A stretch of 5,402 nucleotides of DNA, taken from Bacteroidales bacterium (GTDB taxonomy: Bacteria > Bacteroidota > Bacteroidia > Bacteroidales > UBA932). The stretch lies in the NCBI GenBank assembly GCA_009784635.1, contig WRBG01000133.1, positions 1-5,402 of the forward strand, in the 5' to 3' direction. The notes below the pieces were generated by a model. The model had not been told where the DNA came from and did no database searches. It saw nothing but the letters and a program-made list of their open reading frames with translations. Below, one piece after another: positions 1-5,402 of the stretch. The position numbers were made by a program, and so were the translations under genes. Each line of letters starts with the position of its first letter. The first letter of the stretch is position 1.

Positions 1-26
1 CCCTTACTTGGAACTTTAGTTTTTAG
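1..26 (+). CDS. 3' end of an upstream gene, possibly an outer-membrane beta-barrel protein (TonB-dependent receptor)
   Basis: Only the last seven codons and the TAG stop (24-26) would lie in the window; read from base 3 they give Leu-Thr-Trp-Asn-Phe-Ser-Phe. Alternating hydrophobic residues ending in Phe is the usual C-terminal signal of outer-membrane beta-barrels, recognised by the BAM machinery. The stop lies 3 nt before the start of a DUF4249 lipoprotein gene. Genes of that family in Bacteroidota commonly sit directly after a TonB-dependent receptor, so frame and context agree. The other two forward frames also end nearby (stops at 17-19 and 31-33) and cannot be excluded from so few codons. 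The receptor assignment is inference. Confidence 0.4.
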
Positions 27-29
27 CCT

Positions 30-950
30 ATGAAAAAGCCTGTACGCCGACTTGTTTTTGTCTTTGCTCTGATGGGCTTGATGTCCTGTACAGAGCCGAT
101 AGACCTTGAGAACAAAGGCATGGCGCCCATGCTGGTCATTACCGGCGTCATCAGCGACAGGGTAAAGGACCATGACTTCTCTTTTAACGACAACCAGATT
201 GTCATACAAAAAACTACCTCCTTTTTTGCCCGCGAGTCGCCTGCATTTGTTACCGGAGCCAAGGTTTGGGTAGACGGCATACCTTTAATTGACATGAAAA
301 ACGGAGCGTATGAGTTTCCGGACGAAGAATTCTGCGGAGTCCCCGGACAAACCTATACCTTAGAGGTACATTACGACATGGATGGAAGCGGGGCCGTAAA
401 GGTATATACCGCTACCACCACCATGCCCCAAGCCTGTCAATTGGATTCGATTAGCCTGCGGTCGGGTATTTTTAGGCCCTCCGATGAGTACAGGGCTTGG
501 CTGTGGCTTCATTATCAAGACGATGGCTCTGTGCCGACTTATTATTGCGCCAAATTGAGGAACGACAATAACGGCTACCCTTATAGCGGCCGGATTTTGC
601 GCTACAGCTTGTTCAGCCTGTCCGACCTTGTCTTGGACGGCGCGTCAAGGACGACTCCGTCCGGCTGGAATATCAGACATGAAATGCAGTACGACAACCA
701 GCGCGTGTACCCAATGTTTGCCGGAGACCTGTTGATGGTAGAATTGGAATCGCTGTCTAAAGAATATTATGACTATTTAGCCGCGGCAAGGACCGAACTG
801 ACCCAAAACAACCCCCTCTTTTCGGGGCCTCGCTCCAACCTGCCTTCCAACATCAAGGGAGGAGCCTTAGGCATTTTTGGCTCCTATACCACCAGCCGCG
901 CTTCCCTCATCCTGCCCGCCGGCCTGCCCGCCCGCCCCGACAGGCCGTAA
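30..950 (+). CDS. DUF4249 family outer-membrane lipoprotein
   Basis: The product (306 aa) is a predicted lipoprotein of the DUF4249 family, whose biochemical role is unknown. Members are typically encoded next to TonB-dependent receptors and are thought to act with them at the outer membrane. Residues 1-20 form a lipoprotein signal peptide: basic N-terminus (KKPVRR), hydrophobic core, then the lipobox Leu-Met-Ser-Cys with the lipidated Cys at position 20. Family-like features follow: a beta-rich N-terminal half with GVPGQTYTLEV at 103-113, a YTATTTMP segment at 126-133, and the C-terminal signature NIKGGALGIFGSY at 274-286. Length is near the usual 270-400 aa. The ATG at 30 is preferred because it directly precedes the signal peptide; no Shine-Dalgarno is present. 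It probably shares a transcript with the gene ending at 26. The last residues (LPAGLPARPDRP) are proline/arginine-rich and GC-rich, unlike a family core end. Confidence 0.88.
   Translation: MKKPVRRLVFVFALMGLMSCTEPIDLENKGMAPMLVITGVISDRVKDHDFSFNDNQIVIQKTTSFFARESPAFVTGAKVWVDGIPLIDMKNGAYEFPDEEFCGVPGQTYTLEVHYDMDGSGAVKVYTATTTMPQACQLDSISLRSGIFRPSDEYRAWLWLHYQDDGSVPTYYCAKLRNDNNGYPYSGRILRYSLFSLSDLVLDGASRTTPSGWNIRHEMQYDNQRVYPMFAGDLLMVELESLSKEYYDYLAAARTELTQNNPLFSGPRSNLPSNIKGGALGIFGSYTTSRASLILPAGLPARPDRP
911..946 (+). repeat. GC-rich short repeat at the 3' end of the DUF4249 gene
   Basis: CCTGCCCGCC occurs twice 12 bp apart (911-920 and 923-932). An inverted repeat GGCCTG (921-926) / CAGGCC (941-946) with a 14-nt loop overlaps it and ends just before the stop codon. 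Together they encode the Pro/Ala/Arg-rich tail of the lipoprotein. No T-run follows, so this is not a standard intrinsic terminator. It may be a recent slippage expansion or chance GC richness. Confidence 0.35.
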
Positions 951-951
951 A

Positions 952-991
952 GTTGCGACCGAACAGGAAAATTTGCGACTACGGGAAAAAA
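952..991 (+). repeat. imperfect 20-bp tandem direct repeat upstream of the kinase gene
   Basis: Bases 952-971 and 972-991 align as two 20-bp units. Both share TTGCGAC (953-959 and 973-979) and end in four A residues. The 20-bp period, about two helical turns, puts both copies on one face of the DNA, as expected for a repeated operator half-site. The second copy overlaps the -33-like TTTG of the proposed promoter. Function is inference. Confidence 0.4.
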
Positions 992-1003
992 TGTGTACAT
1001 TCG
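972..1003 (+). promoter_or_regulatory. candidate Bacteroidota-type promoter for the kinase gene
   Basis: TTTG at 972-975 is followed after 20 bases by TACATTCG at 996-1003. This matches the Bacteroidota housekeeping promoter (-33 TTTG, -7 TAnnTTTG) except for one base of the -7 element, and the centre-to-centre distance of 26 bp is as expected. Transcription would begin near 1010, giving a leader of about 30 nt before the ATG at 1040. It lies in the only gap longer than a few bases in the window, between two same-strand genes. No start site has been measured. Confidence 0.42.
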
Positions 1004-1039
1004 CCATGTTAAACCAATAAAGCGTTTCTCCATATAAAA

Positions 1040-1606
1040 ATGGCAAAAATTATTTCTATTACAGGCGATTTGGGCAGCGGGAAGTCTACTGTTTCCCATC
1101 TGCTATGCGAGCGATTGGCTTACGATTATGTCTATACCGGTAAAATCCAGCGGGAGATAGCCGACAGGTATAACATGACAACCTTGGAGTTGAACAAATA
1201 TTCCGAAACCCATCCGGAAATAGACGAGGAAATAGACGCCACATTCAAATCTCTGAGCGGGTCGGAGAACTTGGTGGTTGATTCAAGATTGGCGTGGTTT
1301 TTTATACCAAAATCGTTCAAAGTATTTTTAAAGACTGACTTAGCAATATCTGCACAGAGAATATTGGGCGATGGCCAACGGGGAAAAGAAAGATATTCAT
1401 CGGAGGAAGACGCAGTTAATAAGATTGCTGCGCGAAAAGCAAGTGAAAATAAACGGTATTTGGAAATATACGGCGCAGACTGTTCGGATTTGTCTAATTT
1501 CGACTTGATTATTGACACCTCGTTCATTGCTCCCCACGAGGTTGTAGAAGCTATTCTGACAGAATACCACCTTGATGCGGCAAAGCCTGTTTTACGCCCA
1601 ACTTAA
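1040..1606 (+). CDS. archaeal-type cytidylate kinase-like P-loop nucleotide kinase
   Basis: The product (188 aa) resembles the short archaeal-type cytidylate kinases, which phosphorylate CMP/dCMP with ATP in the cytosol. The Walker A loop GDLGSGKST is at residues 9-17. YTGKIQREIA (32-41) sits where the family binds the NMP phosphate, LNKYSETHPEIDEEID (51-66) is a family-like stretch, and LVVDSRLAWF (78-87) follows the pattern of the strand and Arg before the lid. RKASENKRYLEIYG (132-145) looks like the lid-closing helix, and DLIIDTS (155-161) is the final core strand. Length fits the archaeal-type enzymes (about 180-200 aa) and is shorter than typical bacterial Cmk (about 225-230 aa). A hand count gives about 43% GC, below its neighbours. 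Upstream is A/T-rich without Shine-Dalgarno. The substrate could be another nucleotide or a small molecule; the kinase fold is secure, CMP specificity is not. Confidence 0.75.
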   Translation: MAKIISITGDLGSGKSTVSHLLCERLAYDYVYTGKIQREIADRYNMTTLELNKYSETHPEIDEEIDATFKSLSGSENLVVDSRLAWFFIPKSFKVFLKTDLAISAQRILGDGQRGKERYSSEEDAVNKIAARKASENKRYLEIYGADCSDLSNFDLIIDTSFIAPHEVVEAILTEYHLDAAKPVLRPT

Positions 1607-2245
1607 AAACACCAACAGCCGTCCCTTATCAAATTTAAAAGAACACCGGTCTCCGGTGGCTTGGTTTAGGCTGCCTGTCCACCACGAGTCAAAGCGCAGA
1701 TTGTCTATGGGGTACTTGAGGCCGGAGGCTTGCAGCGATACATCGGGGTCGAGGCTAAAGACAGAGAGTTGCATGTCCGGCCGGGTGGCGATTTCCTGCT
1801 CCCCAAGCAGGGGGATAAAAATGCCTCGGTCGGTAATCATATCCGCCCGCAGGGATTGGGCATAGTCGGCTAAAAGAGAGATGTTGGCGATGGTATGGTC
1901 TTCGCGGCCTCCGGTGGCTCCCAAAATATGGATGTGCGGGTAGCCTTTTTGCCGGCAAAGATGGACGGCCTTGGTCAGGTCGTTGGTTTCTTGACAGGAA
2001 GAGGAGACGATGCGTTCCCGAAACCGCTCAAAGAGTTCGGGGGCCAAGCTGTCCATATCTCCCGCAATATAGTCCGGTTCTTTGCCATAGGCGGTCAGTT
2101 TTTGGGCGGCGCCGTCGCAGCAAACAATGGTTTGGGCCTGCTCCAACAGAAAGAGGGGGATGGGATGGGAGGGAAAATCGCCATTGGCCAAGACGACTAC
2201 CGGAGCAACCGGCACGGGAAAAAAAGAAGGAGGCTTGGGCATCAT
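1592..2245 (-). CDS. thiN: thiamine pyrophosphokinase
   Basis: Thiamine pyrophosphokinase transfers pyrophosphate from ATP to thiamine, making thiamine diphosphate in the cytosol. The 217-aa product carries the family motifs in order: a first strand ending VVLANGDFP (17-25), CCDGA (42-46), acidic GDMDS (62-66) and QETNDLTKA (85-93) that bind metal and nucleotide, and GATGGREDH (109-117). The C-terminal beta domain that contacts thiamine follows, with SVFSL (161-165), GLKYPI (175-180) and a terminal segment from Asn194 to Leu211. Length is typical (about 200-220 aa). Two consecutive ATG codons (2245 and 2242) could serve as start; both lie directly after the fmt stop, with a 3-nt gap to the first, indicating translational coupling. 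The 3' end overlaps the converging kinase gene by 15 nt. The enzyme assignment is firm; the symbol follows the bacterial family name. Confidence 0.93.
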   Translation of the reverse strand: MMPKPPSFFPVPVAPVVVLANGDFPSHPIPLFLLEQAQTIVCCDGAAQKLTAYGKEPDYIAGDMDSLAPELFERFRERIVSSSCQETNDLTKAVHLCRQKGYPHIHILGATGGREDHTIANISLLADYAQSLRADMITDRGIFIPLLGEQEIATRPDMQLSVFSLDPDVSLQASGLKYPIDNLRFDSWWTGSLNQATGDRCSFKFDKGRLLVFLSWA

Positions 2246-2248
2246 AGG

Positions 2249-3202
2249 TCAGATAAAAAAAGCCCCGCTGTTGCGGAATCCCAAAAGAAAATCCTTAATC
2301 GGCATGCGTTTTTTGCCCGCCGCCTGTACTTCGAGCAAGGAAATATAGCCATTGCGACAGGCTACATGCAGGTGGCTTTTGCAGTCGCTGAGGATGGTTC
2401 CCAAAGGATGGGAGTGGTTGTTTTCTATGGGACGGGCTTGGAAGATTTTTACGGAAGTCGGCTCCGAGTCGGCGGTTTGCAAGAGGCTAAAGGCAGTCGG
2501 ATAAGGACTTAGGCCGCGGATGAGGTTGTAGATTTCGAGGGGGCTTTGGTCCCATGAGATGCGGCATGTTTCTTTGTCGAGCTTGGGCGCTCCGTAGAGC
2601 GGCGTGATTTGGGGTTGAGGCAGGGGCTTGGCGGTTCCGGCGGCCAAGGCGTCTATGGTGCGGCAAACCAAATCGGCGCCCAGCGTCATCAGGCGGTCGT
2701 GGAGGGAGCCGGCGGTTTCATCCGGCCCGACCGGAGTGGACTCTTGAAAAAGGATATTGCCTGTATCTATTTGATGGTCGATTAAAAAAGTGGTAATGCC
2801 GGTTTGGGTTTCTCCCCGAATAATGGCTCGGTTGATGGGCGCGGCGCCGCGGTATTGGGGCAGCAGGGAGGCATGCAGGTTAAAGGCGCCCAAGCGGGGC
2901 AACTTCCAAACGGCATCGGGCAACATCCTAAAAGCTACTACCACAAAAATATCGGCATCCCAAATCCGGAGTTGCTCTAAAAAGGCCGGGTCTTTGAGCA
3001 GGACGGGCTGGGCCACAGGCAATCCTTGCGCTTGGGCATAGGCGGCCACTTCGGGACTTTGCAACCTAAGGCCTCGTCCTGCCGGCTTGTCGGGGGCGCT
3101 GACCACTCCCACCACCGGATATTGCTTTTGAATCAAGGTTTGCAATACCCCCAAGGCAAATCCGGGCGTACCCATAAAAACGATGCGCGGGAATCGGTTC
3201 AT
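2249..3202 (-). CDS. fmt: methionyl-tRNA formyltransferase
   Basis: Fmt formylates the amino group of methionine on initiator tRNA using 10-formyltetrahydrofolate, supplying fMet-tRNA for translation initiation. The 317-aa product has the expected two-domain length. The N-terminal catalytic Rossmann domain starts RIVFMGTPGFA (6-16) and includes SAPDKPAGRG (35-44). The catalytic triad is intact: Asn108 and His110 in FNLHASLLPQYRGAAPI (107-123) and Asp146 in IDTGNIL (145-151). These correspond to Asn106, His108 and Asp144 of the E. coli enzyme. The tRNA-binding C-terminal OB-like domain runs from about residue 205, with WDQSPLEIYNLIRGLSPYP (217-235). Its ATG overlaps the upstream permease stop as ATGA (3202-3199), so translation is probably coupled. 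The stop is followed by one codon and then the in-frame thiN ATG. Confidence 0.97.
   Translation of the reverse strand: MNRFPRIVFMGTPGFALGVLQTLIQKQYPVVGVVSAPDKPAGRGLRLQSPEVAAYAQAQGLPVAQPVLLKDPAFLEQLRIWDADIFVVVAFRMLPDAVWKLPRLGAFNLHASLLPQYRGAAPINRAIIRGETQTGITTFLIDHQIDTGNILFQESTPVGPDETAGSLHDRLMTLGADLVCRTIDALAAGTAKPLPQPQITPLYGAPKLDKETCRISWDQSPLEIYNLIRGLSPYPTAFSLLQTADSEPTSVKIFQARPIENNHSHPLGTILSDCKSHLHVACRNGYISLLEVQAAGKKRMPIKDFLLGFRNSGAFFI
2255..2278 (-). terminator. weak intrinsic terminator or attenuator-like hairpin at the fmt 3' end
   Basis: On the minus strand CCGC-AACA-GCGG (2276-2265) can fold into a four-base-pair GC stem with a 4-nt loop, extended by two U-G pairs. One base later comes a run of seven T (2261-2255). 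It lies wholly inside the last fmt codons, just before the fmt stop and thiN start. The short stem suggests at most partial termination, which would lower thiN expression relative to fmt. The GCTTTTTTTATC codons may also simply encode Ala-Phe-Phe-Ile, so a functional role is uncertain. Confidence 0.3.
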
Positions 3203-4653
3203 TCCGTATGTGTGTTTCTGCTGAATATGGAATTAAATAATTTCTTCATTGTCTGTATGTAAGCATCGGCGTTAAACAACGAGGAGTCGGTGGTGGCTTT
3301 ACGGGTAAGGAAGATGCCTATGGGCAGGAGTACGGCAGACGATATGATGGCGCCTATGGCCGGGGAAATGACTCCGTCTGTGGCTAATTTTTTTCCGGAA
3401 ATATCAATAACCCAATATATTACAAAAAACAAACAGGAGATGATTACGGGCGTACCCAAGCCTCCTTTGCGGATAATGGCGCCCAAAGGCGCGCCGATGA
3501 AAAAGAAAATCAGACAGGCAAAGGAGAGGGTGAATTTACGGTACCATTCCACAGAGGTTTTTCGCAAGGGAAGGGCCGTGTGGTTGTTTTCATAGCTAAA
3601 AGCCTCGACACGAGCGATGGCAGCATCCACTCTGTCAATGGCTCTGGAAAGCAGTCGTGTTTCCTGTTCGGGGTCGTGATAGGGAGGAATAGAGTCCAAA
3701 GGGAAAAGGCCATGCCCGTTCCGGATGAAGAGGGTATCAAACTGCCGGGAATAGTAGAAAATTTCGGAGGAGGTAAACCGGCTGTTGAAGCGGAGGTGGG
3801 TCATGGTGAGGACAGAATCAAGAGAATCCCTCCGGCGGCCCAGATTTACAAGGTTTTGGGCCATGATTTCGCTCCCGAACATGTCGTCGTCCGAGCGATG
3901 AAATCCATAATCGTTGAGGGATACAATGGCGTCTAATCTATCAAACCCAATCCGCTGCATGGTATAGGACGAATCCAATATGCTTCTGCGTTCTTCTTCT
4001 TGGTAGCGGTATCCGTGGTAGAGCTGGAATACGATGTTTCTTTTGTCGGCCGTGAGTTTGATGGAACCCGAATCGGCAAGGGTTACGATGATATTCCCCT
4101 TGTAGGCCGAATGGTCGTAAATCATGATTCCGTAATTCATGCCGGTTTTTTTGTTGCGCTCTCTGATTTTCAAGGAATAATTTTCGATTCCGTTATAAAA
4201 AATACCGGTAGGCAGCTTTATTTCTTCCCGTGTTCGGGCAATGTCGGCCCGCAGTGTATATATTTTTCTGTATGATAATGGGATGAGGTTATTAGAAGCA
4301 AAAAATGCGGCAATGCTGATGAGTACGGCAAGCAGCACCAATGGAGTTAGGATTCGCCTTAGGGAAATGCCGGCCGCTTTCATGGCCAGCAATTCGTTGT
4401 TTTCTCCAAAATTCCCAAGGGTCATGATAGAAGCCAAAAGGGTGGCCAAGGGCATGGAAATCGGAAAGATGGTGGCCGTGCCCCACATTAAAAATTCGAG
4501 GATAACGCCCAGACCCAAACCTTTTCCTATCAATTCATCAATGTAAAGCCAAAGGAATTGCATGATAAGAATGAAGGTGACAATAAAGAATGTCAAAAAC
4601 ATTGGTCCCAAAAAGGACTTTATGGCGAATCGGTCCAGCGTTTTGATTATCAT
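3199..4653 (-). CDS. LptF/LptG family lipopolysaccharide export permease
   Basis: The product (484 aa) is a permease of the YjgP/YjgQ (LptF/LptG) family. These proteins form the membrane part of the LptB2FG ABC transporter, which extracts lipopolysaccharide from the inner membrane and feeds it to the periplasmic bridge. Three N-terminal membrane helices (about 14-37, 50-75, 100-120) and three C-terminal ones (about 373-393, 402-419, 431-450) flank a large periplasmic domain (about 125-370). The cytoplasmic coupling region contains GENNELLAMKAAGIS (83-97), matching the conserved motif that contacts LptB. FFFIGAPLGAIIRKGGLG (383-400) is typical of the Bacteroidota form. The protein is longer than the roughly 360-aa proteobacterial LptF/LptG because the periplasmic part is enlarged; residues 330-352 look helical and charged. 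The start at 4653 lies 4 nt after the alaS stop. Whether it is the F or the G subunit cannot be decided here. Confidence 0.93.
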   Translation of the reverse strand: MIIKTLDRFAIKSFLGPMFLTFFIVTFILIMQFLWLYIDELIGKGLGLGVILEFLMWGTATIFPISMPLATLLASIMTLGNFGENNELLAMKAAGISLRRILTPLVLLAVLISIAAFFASNNLIPLSYRKIYTLRADIARTREEIKLPTGIFYNGIENYSLKIRERNKKTGMNYGIMIYDHSAYKGNIIVTLADSGSIKLTADKRNIVFQLYHGYRYQEEERRSILDSSYTMQRIGFDRLDAIVSLNDYGFHRSDDDMFGSEIMAQNLVNLGRRRDSLDSVLTMTHLRFNSRFTSSEIFYYSRQFDTLFIRNGHGLFPLDSIPPYHDPEQETRLLSRAIDRVDAAIARVEAFSYENNHTALPLRKTSVEWYRKFTLSFACLIFFFIGAPLGAIIRKGGLGTPVIISCLFFVIYWVIDISGKKLATDGVISPAIGAIISSAVLLPIGIFLTRKATTDSSLFNADAYIQTMKKLFNSIFSRNTHTE

Positions 4654-4657
4654 TTGC

Positions 4658-5402
4658 TCAAGAGGTGGCTTGGAGGATAATAAAATCTACGGCTTGGGTC
4701 AGTCCGTAGGGGTCTTTGCCTGTGGCGGTGGCAAAGAAAGCCTGCCCGCCTCCGCCGCCTTGAATCAGCTTGGCGGCTTCGCGGACTAAATTTCCCGCAT
4801 GTATGCCTTTGGCAACTAAATCGTCTGTAACCATAACGGATAAGGAGGGCTTGTCTTCTGCCGTATGATAACCTGCAACAAATAACGTGCCCTTTAGCTC
4901 GCTACGCAGGATTGCCGCTATCCGGCGCATGACTTCGGGGATGAATTGGCCCCTCACTACCAGCACATTAATCCCGTTTATGATTTCACCTTTTTGTTTA
5001 ATCAGTTCTTTGAGGCTCTGCACCCGTTCGTTCATGGCCCGCTCTACTTCTTGGCTGAGGGTTTGGTTTTCCTGTAAGAGTTTGGTAATGGCCTGTCGCA
5101 GGTTGGGGGTGTTGTTAAAAATGGTTTTGAGTTCGTGGATTTGGTCAAAGATATGGTCTATCAGTTTTTCGGCGGCAGGACCCGTAACCGCTTCTATCCG
5201 CCGCACGCCTGCGGCAATAGCACTCTCGGTCAATATTTTAAAATAGCCGATATGGCCGGTGGCCAAAGCATGAGTGCCTCCGCACAATTCTGTGGAATCT
5301 CCAAAATTGACGACCCGGACGGTGTTGCCGTATTTTTCTCCAAAGAGGGCTATGGCCCCCATCTTTTGGGCCTGCTCCATAGTTATGACCCTGTGTTCTA
5401 CG
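4658..5402 (-). CDS. alaS: alanyl-tRNA synthetase, C-terminal part (5' end outside the window)
   Basis: AlaRS charges tRNA-Ala with alanine and hydrolyses mischarged Ser/Gly-tRNA-Ala. The frame stays open to the right edge, so the gene continues beyond it. The 247 residues visible are roughly the last 28% of a typical 870-880-aa enzyme; the catalytic and tRNA-recognition domains are missing from view. Numbering from the first complete codon (5401), the segment opens with the end of the editing domain: GAIALFGEKYG (15-25) and CGGTH (40-44), whose Cys and His are zinc ligands, then GVRRIEAVTG (65-74). A helical, coiled-coil-like linker (about 105-142) follows, then the DHHA1-type C-Ala domain with a run of five Gly (215-219) and GKDP. 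The Met at 5380 is internal, because VEHRVIT preceding it continues the conserved sequence. Its stop is 4 nt before the permease ATG, so it heads or belongs to that operon. Confidence 0.96.
   Translation of the reverse strand, partial: VEHRVITMEQAQKMGAIALFGEKYGNTVRVVNFGDSTELCGGTHALATGHIGYFKILTESAIAAGVRRIEAVTGPAAEKLIDHIFDQIHELKTIFNNTPNLRQAITKLLQENQTLSQEVERAMNERVQSLKELIKQKGEIINGINVLVVRGQFIPEVMRRIAAILRSELKGTLFVAGYHTAEDKPSLSVMVTDDLVAKGIHAGNLVREAAKLIQGGGGGQAFFATATGKDPYGLTQAVDFIILQATS

Noticed and set aside
1132..1527. A 131-codon open frame antisense to the kinase gene
   Set aside because: The plus-strand product has a Walker A motif and conserved kinase segments; the antisense frame shows no motif and lies wholly inside it.
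1644..1658. CACCGG-TCT-CCGGTG hairpin, followed on the minus strand by TTCTTTT, as a thiN terminator
   Set aside because: It lies about 50 nt before the thiN stop, within codons of the conserved C-terminal domain. The T-run is interrupted, so termination there would truncate the protein; it is most likely a coding coincidence.
1651..1919. An 11-bp direct repeat CTCCGGTGGCT (1651-1661 and 1909-1919)
   Set aside because: Both copies encode Ala-Thr-Gly within separate conserved thiamine pyrophosphokinase motifs; there is no sign of a mobile or recombining repeat.
1895..2512. A 205-codon open frame on the plus strand across the fmt/thiN junction
   Set aside because: It lies antisense to two genes with complete family motifs, matches no family I recognise, and has a composition explained by the GC-rich minus-strand codons.
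2840..2851. Perfect 12-bp palindrome CGCGGCGCCGCG
   Set aside because: It encodes the invariant Arg-Gly-Ala-Ala of the Fmt active-site motif, so GC-rich codon choice explains it.
4887..5246. A 119-codon plus-strand frame antisense to alaS
   Set aside because: It is a shadow of conserved AlaRS sequence, Ser/Arg-rich, with no recognisable motif.
4658..5380. A complete 240-residue standalone AlaX-type editing protein starting at the Met at 5380
   Set aside because: The frame continues upstream to the window edge with AlaRS-like residues, and the C-Ala domain with coiled-coil linker follows as in full-length alaS. An AlaX variant could be excluded fully only with sequence to the right.

Overview
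The window looks like Bacteroidota chromosome, probably Bacteroidales-like. The main reasons are a DUF4249 lipoprotein (a family found almost only in this phylum), the lack of Shine-Dalgarno motifs before every visible start, a TTTG / TAnnTTTG-type promoter candidate, and the Bacteroidota-style long form of the LptF/LptG permease. GC content sampled by hand is about 50-55% or higher over most of the window. It falls to about 43% in one gene, the archaeal-type nucleotide kinase.

Layout. Bases 1-26 hold seven codons and the stop of an upstream gene ending in an outer-membrane-barrel-like Trp-Asn-Phe-Ser-Phe. Three bases later a DUF4249 outer-membrane lipoprotein gene starts (30-950, +), the usual partner of a TonB-dependent receptor. 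An 89-base gap (951-1039) holds a candidate promoter and an imperfect 20-bp tandem repeat. It precedes a small P-loop kinase of the archaeal cytidylate kinase type (1040-1606, +).

From 1592 to the right edge everything is on the minus strand and tightly packed. In transcription order: the 3' third of alaS (alanyl-tRNA synthetase, truncated by the window edge), an LptF/LptG permease for lipopolysaccharide export, fmt (methionyl-tRNA formyltransferase) and a thiamine pyrophosphokinase gene (thiN-type). The junctions are a 4-nt gap, a 4-nt ATGA overlap and a 3-nt gap, so this is almost certainly one operon joining translation, envelope biogenesis and cofactor synthesis. The kinase and thiN genes converge and overlap by 15 nt at their 3' ends.

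No mobile element, CRISPR array, tRNA or rRNA was seen, and no stretch over 300 bases lacks a gene. The genes are mostly housekeeping. The points most worth a second look are the archaeal-like, AT-richer kinase with its own promoter candidate, and the fmt/thiN junction. There the two genes share a reading frame, separated by TGA and one codon, with a hairpin plus T7 and a second T7 tract close by. I see no convincing evidence of an undescribed defence or mobile system.
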